64,000 nucleotides of DNA from the NCBI RefSeq assembly GCF_041435215.1, contig NZ_CP108394.1, forward strand, positions 5,394,001 through 5,458,000. The letters run 5' to 3'. The notes beneath the pieces are model-generated. The model had not been told where the DNA came from, searched no databases, and was given only the letters and a program-made list of their open reading frames with translations. This DNA is from Streptomyces sp. NBC_01314. Its GTDB lineage: Bacteria > Actinomycetota > Actinomycetes > Streptomycetales > Streptomycetaceae. Of this stretch, positions 33,786-44,800 are shown piece after piece. Within the stretch, counting starts at the first letter, position 1; each line of letters opens with the position of its first letter. The position numbers and the translations under genes are program-made.

Positions 33786-33880
33786 GCGGGGATTCAGGCA
33801 TACGGGGATTCAGGCACACGGATATGCAGGAATGCGGGGATCCTGGCATGCGGTGGTTCGAGCGTTCGGGGATTCCGGAA
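33786..33880. repeat. Degenerate short repeats upstream of the aerolysin-like gene
   Basis: Four imperfect copies of CGGGGATTCAGGCA (third copy CGGGGATCCTGGCA, last ending CCGG) with spacers such as TACGGATATGCAGGAATG. They lie just before the minus-strand start and may be regulatory or merely decayed tandem repeats. Confidence 0.6.
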
Positions 33881-34133
33881 CGCGTTCTTACCCGCCGGTA
33901 AGTACTATCGATTTCCGATGCTTCAACTGTCAAACTCCCAGGAGGAACGGGAAACAAAGCGGCACAACCGGACACCCGAACCGGGGAAATTCGGGCGTCT
34001 CCCGGTGGGGACCGGGCCCGCTGTTACATTCCTGGGACACTTCCACAGCGCGCGGAGTACAACCTTCCGCCATAACAGGTCGTCTCACCCGATAACAACG
34101 CCACCTCAGCGTTGCGTCACCAAGGGGGACAAC

Positions 34134-34706
34134 ATGCGACGAATCGGAGCCATGGTCATGGCATTCGCGCTCGCGGGGACCGTGATAGGGACGGCGGCGG
34201 CCACCGCGAGTGCCGCGCCCGGAGGTGCCGCGCGTGCCGCCGCCGCCTGCCCGACGGGCTGGGGCAGTGGGGTCAAGGGCAGCCCCGACAGCGGCGCCGT
34301 GCCGCTGGCGGACATCAGGACCGGCCGCCACGACTGTTTCGACCGCATCGTGTTCGACGTCCCCGACGGCGGCGACCACCTCGGCTACTGGGTCCAGTAC
34401 GTCGACCGGCTCCACCAGTCCGCCTCCGGCGACCTCATCCCGGTGAGCGGCGGGGCCATCCTGGAGATCCGGGTCGCCGCGCCGAGCTACGACCCCGAGA
34501 CCGGCGGGGTCGCCTACCCGGGACACGTGGCCGAGCCCCTGCCCGGCGTGAACATCTCCGGCTACCGCACCTTCCGTGACACCCGCTTCGCCGGCAGCTT
34601 CGAGGGCGAGACCCAGATCGGCCTGGGCGTCCGCGCCCGCCTGCCCTTCCGGGTCCTCCAACTCCCCGGCCGCCTGATCGTGGACGTGGCGCACAGCTGG
34701 ACCTAG
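34134..34706 (+). CDS. Secreted AMIN-like domain protein
   Basis: A 190-aa exported protein. The signal peptide is MRRIGAMVMAFALAGTVIGT...SASA. The mature part begins CPTGWGSGVKGSPDSG and has the beta pattern RTGRHDCFDRIVFDVPDGG, GYWVQYVDRL and ILEIRVAAPSYD, ending GLGVRARLPFRVLQLPGRLIVDVAH. This is the AMIN-like domain seen in many Streptomyces secreted proteins of unknown role. ATG 34134 follows GGGGGAC. Two Cys residues could form one disulfide. Confidence 0.75.
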   Translation: MRRIGAMVMAFALAGTVIGTAAATASAAPGGAARAAAACPTGWGSGVKGSPDSGAVPLADIRTGRHDCFDRIVFDVPDGGDHLGYWVQYVDRLHQSASGDLIPVSGGAILEIRVAAPSYDPETGGVAYPGHVAEPLPGVNISGYRTFRDTRFAGSFEGETQIGLGVRARLPFRVLQLPGRLIVDVAHSWT

Positions 34707-34760
34707 AGGGCCAAAGGGCCAAAGGGCCAGATGGCTGGAGGGCCAGAAGGCTGGAGGCTC
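34707..34760. repeat. Short repeats between two convergent genes
   Basis: GGGCCAAA units (three close copies) are followed by GGCTGGAGGGCCAGAAGGCTGGAGG. These resemble decayed 8-12-bp tandem repeats and may act as a terminator-like region. Confidence 0.5.
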
Positions 34761-34800
34761 TGGAAGGGGGCGAACGGCCGCCCCTCCCGTACCGCCTCGC

Positions 34801-35673
34801 CTACCCCTCCCGTACTGCCTCGACGGCCTCGCGGACGTCCGGATGCGGATCGTCGGCGAGGCGGTCGAGGAGTTCGGCGACGCCGGGCGTGGACCAGCCG
34901 GAGACCGCCCACACCAGGTCCTCGCGTACGCCGGGGTCGGGGTGGGCGGAGAGCCGGGCCAGTCGGACGAGCGGGCCCCGGCGGCGCATGCCGAACCAGT
35001 GCAGGGCCTCCCGCAGCGCGACCGGGTCACCGGGATTGCCGGGACCGTCGGCATTGCTGGAAGTACCGGCGTCGCTGGGAGTACCGGCGTCGCCGGGAGT
35101 GCCGACGGCACCGGCCGCCTCGATCCGGGCAAGGAGCACGCGGGTGGGCGGCGGCGGGCCGTCCAGGGGGTGCGGGAGGCGTTCGCGCAGGCGGCGGGCC
35201 CCGTAGCCGCCGCGCACCCGGCAGCCGAAGCAGGTGCAGGGCCGGGTGCCGTGCGCGTCGGGGAAGTACCGCCACCCCACCACCTGGGGCGCCGTCCGCA
35301 CCCGGTGCACCTCACGCGGCCGGATCGCCCGGGGCACGAAGACCTCCCACCCCCGCGGATCCGCGAGACCTGAGATCCGCCGCACCGCCTCGGCCGCGGT
35401 GACGGTGGCCTGCCCGCCCCGCGCGCGGTCCGAGTACCGTCCGACCAGCACCTCCTCGGCGTCGGCCAGCCGCACATGGACGGCCACCAGTCCGCCCCTG
35501 CTGCCGAACCGGCCCAGTTCGCGCAGCCATTGGTGGGTGAGGGTGTACGACGGCAGCACCGGGAAGCAGTACACCCCGCGCGTCCCGCCCTGCCCATGAC
35601 TGACCGCGCGGACTCCGGACCGCCGGATGCGCGGAGCGTCGGCCGCCGAGGTGAGGTGCACGAACATCGCCAT
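34801..35673 (-). CDS. HEAT-repeat protein with N-terminal conserved domain
   Basis: A 290-aa protein. The N-terminal half (MAMFVHLTSAADAPRIRRSGVRA, VYCFPVLPSYTLTHQWLRELGRFGSRGG) resembles a conserved domain found with HEAT-repeat proteins in Streptomyces, and it holds a small cluster CTCFGCRVRGGYG that may bind metal. The C-terminal half has HEAT-like units: LREALHWFGMRRRGPLVRLARL, PDPGVREDLVWAVSGW, PHPDVREAVEAV. An indel-prone stretch in between (GTPGDAGTPSDAGTSSNADG) is encoded by short repeats. ATG 35673 has a TAGCAT box 8 nt upstream. No membrane segment. Confidence 0.78.
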   Translation of the reverse strand: MAMFVHLTSAADAPRIRRSGVRAVSHGQGGTRGVYCFPVLPSYTLTHQWLRELGRFGSRGGLVAVHVRLADAEEVLVGRYSDRARGGQATVTAAEAVRRISGLADPRGWEVFVPRAIRPREVHRVRTAPQVVGWRYFPDAHGTRPCTCFGCRVRGGYGARRLRERLPHPLDGPPPPTRVLLARIEAAGAVGTPGDAGTPSDAGTSSNADGPGNPGDPVALREALHWFGMRRRGPLVRLARLSAHPDPGVREDLVWAVSGWSTPGVAELLDRLADDPHPDVREAVEAVREG

Positions 35674-35681
35674 GGGTCGGC

Positions 35682-35687
35682 ATGCTA
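35682..35687 (-). promoter_or_regulatory. -10 box of a probable leaderless transcript
   Basis: On the minus strand TAGCAT precedes the HEAT-protein ATG by 8 nt. Confidence 0.45.
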
Positions 35688-35810
35688 GGTGGTCGGCCTG
35701 CCGGGCGGTCGCCCCGGCCGAGCAGTCGCCCCTGCCGGGCGGAGCCGGTCGTACGGCGGCTCGGACACGCGGGCGTTCGGCGGCGACGGTGTCCCGTGCA
35801 GCCCTACTTG

Positions 35811-35816
35811 TAATCT
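35811..35816 (+). promoter_or_regulatory. -10 box and probable leaderless start of the megasynthase
   Basis: TAATCT lies exactly 7 nt before the GTG at 35824, with no purine-rich ribosome site between them. A matching -35 hexamer is weak. Confidence 0.5.
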
Positions 35817-35823
35817 CCGCACG

Positions 35824-38800
35824 GTGGAGAGATCGAATGAAGGTTTGAGCGGAGACGCGTCGACGCTGCTGGACGTGCTGCTGACGGCGGCGCGGGAGGC
35901 CCCCGGCCAGACCATCGTGCACGTCCGGGGAGACGGCGTCGAGCACACGGTCACCTTCGCCGAACTCCGCGACGACGCACTGCGCGTGGCGGGCGGACTG
36001 ATAGCGGCGGGCGTGACGCCGGGCACCGCGCTGCCGCTGGTCGCCGACCGGGGTGACGCCTTCCAGCCGATGTTCTGGGGCGCGCTGGCGGCAGGGGCCG
36101 TACCCGTCCCCCTCGCCCCGGAGCCGCGCCGGATCGGCCCGGTGTGGGAACTCCTCGGCAGGCCCCCCGTCGTGGTGGACGAGGGCACGCTCACCGTCGT
36201 CACCGACATGCGCGACATGAGCGATATGCGCGACATGCACGACATGCACGACATACGCGACGGTCAGGACCGACAACCCGCGTCCGCGATACGGGTGTTG
36301 AAGCTGGCCGACCTCCGTCGTGGTCGTCCGCCGCAGCGCCTCCCCCACCCCGCCCCCCACGAGGTCGCCTTCCTCCAGTTCTCCTCCGGCAGCACCGGCG
36401 CCCCCAAGGGGGTGGAGCTGACCCACGCCGGGGTCCTCGCCAATCTTCGGCAGATCCGCGCCGCGATGGCGATCAGCGCCGACGACGTGCTCGCGACCTG
36501 GATGCCGTACTTCCACGACATGGGTCTCATCGGCACGCATCTCGTCCCCATGGCCGCGCGTCTGAAGCAGATACGGATCGAACCGCTGTCCTTCGCGAAG
36601 CGGCCCGTCCTGTGGTTCGAGGCCGTCGCCCGTCACCGCGCGACCCTTCTCTCGGCCGCGAACTTCGCCCTCGCCCTCGCGGTCCGCCGTGTCCCGGCCA
36701 CCGCGCTCACCGCCCTCGACCTCAGCTGCGTACGCCTGCTGCTCGTCGGTGCCGAGCCCATCGCGCCGCGCGTCTGGCGGGAGTTCACGGCCCGGACGGC
36801 TCCGGCGGGGCTGGACCCGCGCGCCCCGCTGCCGGTGTACGGGCTGGCCGAGGCGACCCTCGCGGTGACCGTACCGCCGCTGGGCGAGACCGCGACACCG
36901 TTGGTGCTGGACCGGGCCGCGCTCAGCCGGGGGCGGGTGGCCGAGACCGAACCGGGGCCGCACGCAGTGGAGTTGATGGACCTGGGGCGGCCGGTCGAGG
37001 GGTGCCAGGTACGGATCACCGGTGGCTCCGGCGGGCCGTCGGGTGAGCTGCGGGTCGGGCATGTGGAGGTACGAGGGCCGCAGTTGGGGCGCGGGTACCA
37101 CCGGGCGCCCGAGGCCGGCGCGGAGACGTTCGGCGGTGACGGCTGGCTGCGTACCGGTGACCTCGGCTTCCTGCGGAACGGACGGCTGTGCGTCACCGGG
37201 CGCCACAAGGACGTGGTGTTCGTCAACGGCCGTACGTTCCACGCGTCGGACCTGGAGGAGACGGTCGCCGCGACGCCGGGGCTGCCGCCGGGGGCCGTGG
37301 CCGTCGTGGGGTCCACCGATCCGGACGGCGGGGGCGAACGGGTCGCCGCCTTCGTGCAGTGGGTGCGCCCGGCCCCCTCGGCCGCCGCCCCGGTGCTCCG
37401 CGCCGCAGCCGGCCGGCTGCGGGAGGTTCTCGGCCACGACGACGTCCGGGTACTGCCGTTGCCACCGGGGGCGTTCGCCCGTACCACCAGCGGGAAACTG
37501 CGCCGGGGGGTGCTGCGGGCGCGCTTCGAGGGTGGGGCGTACGCGGCTGTCGAGGCGCGTTGGGCCGACGCGACGGTCGCGGTGGTGGGCCGCGCGGCCG
37601 GGGTGGGAGGGGTCGTCCCCCGTTCACTGCGGGAGGTTCAGGAGTCGGTACGGGGGGTGTGGGCGCGTGTTCTGGAGGTGCCCGTGTCCGACGTGGGGCT
37701 TCGGGAGCGGTTCTTCGACCTCGGGGGGTCCTCGCTCAAGGCGATGGCTGTGCTTGCCGGGCTGGAGGACGTGTTCGCGGTGACGGTGGAGCCGCGTGCG
37801 CTGCGGGACCACGACACGGTGGTGGGGTTGGCCGGGTATGTGCTGGGGTTGTTGGGGGAGCGGGGCCCGGGGGTGGATGGGCGCCTCATGGGTCGGGGGG
37901 AGCTGTCCGGGGGCGGCCACGGGTCCGTCCTCGTGGCTGATCGCGCCCACGCGGCGGAGCCGCAGGTGACCGGGGGTGATGTCGAGGCCGGTTCCGCTGC
38001 CGCTCACCATGCCGACGCCGATCCCGGGCCCGGCCACCATCGCGGTTCCGGTGGTTCCGGTGGTTCCGTCGGAGCTGTCGCCATCCTCTCGGCGGCCTGT
38101 CGGTTCCCGGGGGTCGAGACACCCGAAGGGTTCTGGGAGTTGCTGGCCGCCGGGGGTGACACGGTCGGGGGCCTGCCCGAGGGCCGGTGGGAGGACGGGC
38201 CCCGGCCGGGTTCCTTCCTTGCCGATCCCGCGGCCTTCGACGCCGGGTTCTTCGGTATGGACGACGCGGAGGCACGGGCCACCGACCCGCAGGCGCGGAT
38301 CTTTCTGGAGCTGGCCCATGAGGCGCTGGAGCGTGCCGGGTACGCGGGGCCCCGCCGGGCCGGACGCCGCGTCGGGGTCTTCGCGGCGGCCGGTGACAGC
38401 GGGTACCGCGAGATCCTGGCCGAGGCCGCCGGCGGTGACCTCGCCCGCCACCCGGCCGCCCTCACCGGCAACCTCCCCAACCTGATCGCCGCCCGCGTCT
38501 CCCAGGTACTGGACCTGCACGGCCCCGCCCTGGCCGTCGACACGGCCTGCTCCTCCGCCCTCGTCGCCCTGCATCTGGCCCGGCGCAGCCTGCTGTCCGG
38601 CGAGTGCGACCTCGCGGTGGTCGGCGGAGTCAACCTGGGCCTGACCCCGACCGGCCACCGCCTCCTCGAAGCGACGGGCGCGCTGTCGCCGACCGGCCGG
38701 TGCCGCGCGTTCGCCGCCGACGCGGACGGTTTCGTACCGGGAGAGGGCGGCGCCACTCTCGTCCTCGCCCGTCTCGACGACGCCCGCGCCGCCGGCGACC

Positions 38801-41800
38801 CGGTCCTCGCCCTCGTACGCGGTACGGCGGTGAACAACGACGGCCGTTCCCTCGGCCTCCTCGCCCCCGCCCCGCGCGGGCAGCGTGAGGTGATCGGCCG
38901 GGCGTACGAGGAGTGCGGTGTCGATCCGGCCGACGTGTCGTACGTCGAGGCGCACGGCACGGGTACGCCGATCGGTGACCCGGTCGAGGCGCGGTCGCTC
39001 GGCCAGGCGTTCCCGCCCCGCGCCGACGGGGTCCCGCGCCGGCTCGGCTCGGTCAAGGCGAACGTCGGGCACCTCCTCAACTCGGCCGGCATGCCCGCCC
39101 TCGTCAAGGTCGCCCTCGCCCTCTCCCACCGCCGTCTCCCGCCCTCCCTCCACGCCACCTCACCCGCGCCCTTCCTCGCACACACCGCCCCCGGCTTCCG
39201 TCTGGTCACCGAGCACGCGGAATGGACCGGCACGGAGGGCCGCCCGCTGACCGCCGGCGTGAACTCCTTCGGCTTCGGCGGCACCAACGCGCACGCGGTT
39301 CTGGAGGAGGCGCCGAGGGGGTTGGCAGGGGCGATGAGCGGGGCCGTAGGAACGACGAGCGGGGCTGTGGGTGTGACGAGCGGGGCTGTGGGTGTGACGG
39401 GTGGGGCCGTGGGTGCGACGGGTGGGGCCGTGGGTGTGACGGGCGCCGGAGCCGGCGCTGATCCCCGGGCCACCGGCGGTCCGCACCTTCTGACCCTTTC
39501 CGCCCGCACCGCCGGTGCACTGCGCGTCGCCGTCGCCGAGTTGGCCGCGCATCTGCGGGCCCACCCCGAACTGGACGAGGGTGACGTGTGCGCCGGCGTC
39601 AACACCGCCCGGGACGAGAGGCCGTACCGGATCGCCGTGGTCGCGGACGGCGACCTCGCGGAGCGGCTCGAAGCGGTGGGGAAGCGGGATTCCGCGAGCT
39701 TCGCGACGATGGGACCCGTACGGGCTCGGCCCCGCACGGTGTTCGTCCTTCCCGGCCAGGGCGCCCAACGCCCCGGGCTGGGCCGGGAGTTGTACGGTTC
39801 TGCGCCCGTGTTCCGTGACGTCCTGGACGAGGCCTCGTCCCTCACCGGGCCGGTGCTCGGCCGCACCCTGGCCGCGTGGTGTCTGGACGAGGACGCCGAC
39901 CCCGCCGACCTGGCCCGGACGGAGGTGACGCAGCCGCTGCTGGTCGCGTTCGGGGTGGCGTTGGCAGGGCAGCTGGCCGCCTGGGGGGTGGCGCCGGACG
40001 CGGTCGTGGGGCACAGCGTCGGCGAGATCACCGCCGCGTGCGTCGCCGGGGCGCTGCCCCTGGCCGAGGCGGTCGGGTTCGCCGCCGAACGCGGACGCCT
40101 GGTGGGCGGGCTCGCCGCGCCGGGTGCCATGGCGGCCGTACGGGGTGACGAGGACACCGTCGCCGCCGTGGTCGCCGAGTCCGACGGCACGCTCTGCGTG
40201 GCCGCCGTCAACTCACCCTCGCAGGTGGTGCTGGCGGGCGAGGCGGAGGCCGTCGACCGGGCGGTCACGGCCCTCGCCGCCCGGGGAGTGGCCGCCCGCC
40301 GCCTCCGCGTCTCGCACGCCTTCCACTCCCCGATGCTGAACCCCGTACTCGACCCCCTCCACAGCGCGGCGAAGGCCCTGACCGTGCACCCGGCCACCGT
40401 TCCGATGCTGAGCACGGTCACCGGCCGGTGGGGCCCCGACCTGACCCCCGGTTCCGGCTACTGGCGCGACCACGCGATCCGCCCCGTCCGCTTCGCCGGC
40501 GCCGTCGCCCGACTCCTCGACGAGGGCTACGACACGTTCGTCGAACTCGGCCCCGGCGCCACCCTCTCCACCCCCATCCTCGCCACGGCCACCGCACATC
40601 CCGGCGTCACACCCTCCGACGTGACCGTCCTGCCCGCACTGCCCGCACTGCCCGCCACCACGGACGGCCCGGAAGCCGGTGCCGGGGCAGGGGCGTTGCT
40701 CGAAACCGTCGGTCGGCTCTGGTCCCGTGGGGCCCTGCTGGCCCCCACAGCTCCGGCCTCTCCGGCCATGGCACGGCGACGGGTGCCCGTCCCCACGTAC
40801 CCGTTCCAGCGCGGCCACCACTGGCCGCAGCGCCTCGACACGATGCCCGAGCCCGGTACGGCACCTGCGCCGCGTACGACACCCGGGCCGCGTACGACGC
40901 CCGAGCCCAGGGCAACACCCGGACCGCGTACGACACTTGACTCACCCGACGACCTTCCCATCGCGCGGCCCCTCCTCTGGCGCGACGCCCCGCTGACCGC
41001 CGCCCCCGACCCCCGCGTCGTACGTCTGACCGGCGCCGACACCCCGCTCCGCCGGGCCCTCGCCGACCGGCTCACCGGGCGCGGAGTGACGGTGCTGCGG
41101 TCAGGGTCGGAATCGGGGTCGGCGCCGACGATGACGCCGAACCGGTCCGAAGCCCCGGTGGAAGTCGCAGAGGCGGCGGCCGCCCCGGAGGTTGTGCTCT
41201 GGTTCGCCGGTGACGCCACGGGCCCGGAGGCGGAGACCAGCACCGCCGTCTCCGCCCTGCGCGAGGTGCTGCCCTCGCTCGGCACGACCCCCACCCGCCT
41301 GCTGCTGATCACGGAGAACGCGTACAGCACCGGCGACACCAACAGCACCAACGGAAGCAGCGGTGGAGACCTCGCCACCGGCCCCCGGTCCCGTCCCGCC
41401 CAGGCCCTCCTGCACGGCTTCGCCCTGGCCCTCCCCGAGGAACACCCGGGACTCTCCTCCCTGAGCATCGACCTGTCTTCCCAGGACCCGCTCGACACTC
41501 AACTCAGCTCGTTGGAACGCGAGTTGAGCGTCGCCCATCCCGCGGCACCCGGCGCGGGCGGAACCGTGGCCTGGCGGACGGGTCGCCGACTCGCTCGTAC
41601 AGCCGTAGCCACCACCACCCCGGGCTCCCCCACGCCACTCCCCCCGAACGGCACCTACCTGATCACCGGCGGCGCGGGCGGCCTCGGTTCCGCGCTCGCC
41701 CGTGACCTCGCGGAACGCGGCACTCCCACCCTTGTCCTCACCGGCCGCACGGCCACCCCGCCCCGCGCCCTGCTCACCGACCTACGCGCCCTCGGCGCCC

Positions 41801-44800
41801 GCGCCCGCTACCAGGCGGCCGACATCACCGACGCGACCGACATCGACGAACTCGTCGCCGGACTGCCGCCGTTGGACGCCGTGTTCCACGCGGCGGGCAC
41901 GGCCCGCCCCGGCAGCCTGCGCGGCAAGCCCGACGACGAGATCGAGGCCGTACTCGCGGCGAAGGTGCGCGGCACGACCCTCCTCGCCGAAGCGCTGCGC
42001 CGGCACGGCCAGGAGGACGCCGTGTGCGTCGCCTTCTCGTCCGTGTCCGCCGTACTGCCCGGCCTCGCCGGCGCCCTCGGCGACTACGCCGCCGCCAACT
42101 CCTTCCTCGACGCCTTCGCCACCGCCGAACGCGCCGCCGGCCGCCCCTGGCAGACGATCGCCTTCGGCCCCGTCACCGACACGGGCCTGGCGAGCGGGAC
42201 GACCCCGCACACCCGGCTCCGACACCACGGCCTCGCGCCCATGACCGTACGGGCCGCCCTCGCGGGTCTCCACGCGGCCGTCGGCCTGGACGCGGCACAC
42301 ATACAGGTGACGGGCACAGGTGCCGCAACGAACCGCGCGACCAGCCACGACGGACCCGCAGCCGCCACCGGACAGCCCCTCCCGAGCCATCAGGCGCCCA
42401 CGAGCACCGGCACCCCCGCTTCCTCCCAGGTCACCGCCCTCATTCGTCGCCTCCTCGCCGACGCCCTGCACCGCTCCCCGCAGGACATCGGCGACGACGA
42501 ACAGTTCCTCACCCTGGGCCTGGACTCCCTGACCGCCATCGACCTCGCCCGCCGCCTGGAACGCGAACTCGGCCGCCCCCTCCCAGCCACCCTCCTCTTC
42601 GAACACCGCACGCTCGGCGAACTGGCCACCCACCTGGCCACCACCCCACCGACAGAGACGCCGAGCCCGACACCGAGCCCGACGCCGACGTCAAGTTCGA
42701 CGCCCGGCGTCACCTCGCACCCCCTCACCCCCCTCCAACTCGCCTTCCACACCACCGAAACCCTTCACGAGGGCATCACCGCCTACGGCTACGTACGCCA
42801 GAGCATCAGCGGTCCCCTCGACACCGCCCTCCTCGGCCGGGCACTCGCCCGCCTCGCCGCCCGCCACCCCATGCTGCGTATGCGGTTCACCGGCGAGGCC
42901 GGCGCGCGCCCACGCCAGTACGCCGCCCCCGCCGGACCCGTGGACACGGCACCCCGCTGGTACGAGGTACGGGAACCGCACGACCTTCGACAACTGGAAC
43001 AGGAGCTGTGCAACCGCCCGTTCGACCTGACGACGGAAGACCCGGTACGAGCCGTCCTCGTCCACGACCGTGACGACGCACACCTCGCCCACCTGCTCCT
43101 GGTCGTCCACCACGCCGCCGCCGACGGCTTCAGCCTCAAGCTCCTCGCCGAGGAACTCTGGTCGCTCTACACGGCCCTGGTGCGCGGGGAGACACTTCCC
43201 CAACTCCCGCAGCCAGGAGCCGAGTTCGCCGACTACACAGCCGCCATGACCGCCGAACGCCAGTCCCCGGCGTACGCGGAGGATCAGCGGTACTGGCGCG
43301 ACCGCCTGGCCGACCGCCTGGCCGACGGCACCGCTTCCTCCCTCTCCCTGCCGTACGACGGCGACCCCGAAGCACCCCCCGCCCCGCCCCTCACCCACCA
43401 CCGCACCGGCATCGACGAGGCGCTGACCGCCGCACTCCGCGAGACGGCCGCGCGGCACGGAGTCTCGTTGTTCCACCTGCTGCTGGCGGTGTACGGCCGT
43501 TGTCTGGCGCGGTGGAGCGGACGGCGGTCCGTCGCGGTCAATGTGGCGCGGTCCCGAAGGGAGTTGCCGATCGCCGGCATCGACCGTCTGGTGGGGCCGC
43601 TGGCCGACACCCTGCCGGTGTTCGTGGACGTCGACCCCGACGAGCCGGCCACCGCGCTCGCCGACCGGCTGCGCCGCATCTGGGGTGAGGCCGAGGCCCA
43701 CGCGACCCTGAGCAGCACCGACTTCGCCCGGCTGCTGTCCGGACTCCGGCCCGCCACGGGCCCGGCCCCGCGCACGGCCGCCGGGGCGGGGTTCAGTTTC
43801 GCCCGCTTCCCAGTCGTCCACGGCTCCGACTGGCCGGTCACCGTCACCCCGACGGCCGCGGCCACCGCCTCCGCCGCCACCCGGCTCGGGCTCCTCTGCT
43901 GGGAGGCCGACTCCGCCCTGTGCCTGTCGTGGAACCACCCGGCCCGGCTCTTCCGCCCCGAGACCGTACGCCGCCTCGCCGACGAGTACGTCACCGAACT
44001 GCGCGCCGCCGTCGCGGGGCCCTCAGCCACTCCGGCCGGACCGGTCGGCGGCGGCATCGTGGAGCGCCTGTGCGCACAGTTCCGGGCCACACCCGGGTCC
44101 ATCGCCGTCGACACCGGCGCCCCGGGCACGCCGCCGCTCACCTACGCCGCCCTCGACACCGCCTCCGCCGCCCTCGCCGCCCGACTGCGCGCCCACGGCG
44201 TACGCCCCGGCGACCTGGTCGGACTCCTCACCGAACCGGGCGGCACGGACACGGTCACCGGAGTCGTCGGCATCCTGCGGGCGGGCGCCGGCTGGGTACC
44301 GCTGGACGCCACCCACCCCACCGCCCGGCACCGGGACCAGTTGTCCCGTACGGGAGTGCGCGTACTGGTCTGCGACCCGACGACCCACGAGGCGGCCACC
44401 GGCCTGGACGGCGTCACACCGGTCCCGGTGTCCGAGCCGTCCGACACCACACCGCCGGCCGTCTTGGAGAGCGACGCCCCCGACCCCGAAGCCATCGCCT
44501 ACGTCATCTTCACCTCCGGCTCGACGGGCCGCCCCAAGGCCGTCCCCATCACCCACCGGTCGATGACGAACTACCTCGACTGGTCCCTGGCCACGTTCGG
44601 CTACGGCCCCGGCGACCGGCTCGCGCAGACCGCGTCGGCCTGTTTCGACGCCTCGGTACGGCAGTTGCTGGCCCCGCTGCTGGTCGGCGCCACGGTGCAC
44701 ACCCTCTCCCGCGACCTGCTGCGCGACCCCGAGGCCCTGCTCGACCGCGTCGTGGCGGACCGGATCACGGTGTGGAGCTCGGTCCCGACGCTGTGGGAAC

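Noticed and set aside
35674..37437. Extension of the HEAT-repeat gene to an 878-residue protein
   Set aside because: The upstream part overlaps the start of the megasynthase and has shadow-frame composition; ATG 35673 with its -10 box starts the real gene.
36205..39438. CRISPR-like arrays within the megasynthase
   Set aside because: Repeats are contiguous, in frame and lack unique spacers; no cas genes are present.
40000..40330. Methylmalonyl specificity of the AT domain
   Set aside because: GHSVGE and HAFHS are the malonyl signatures; GHSQG and YASH are absent.
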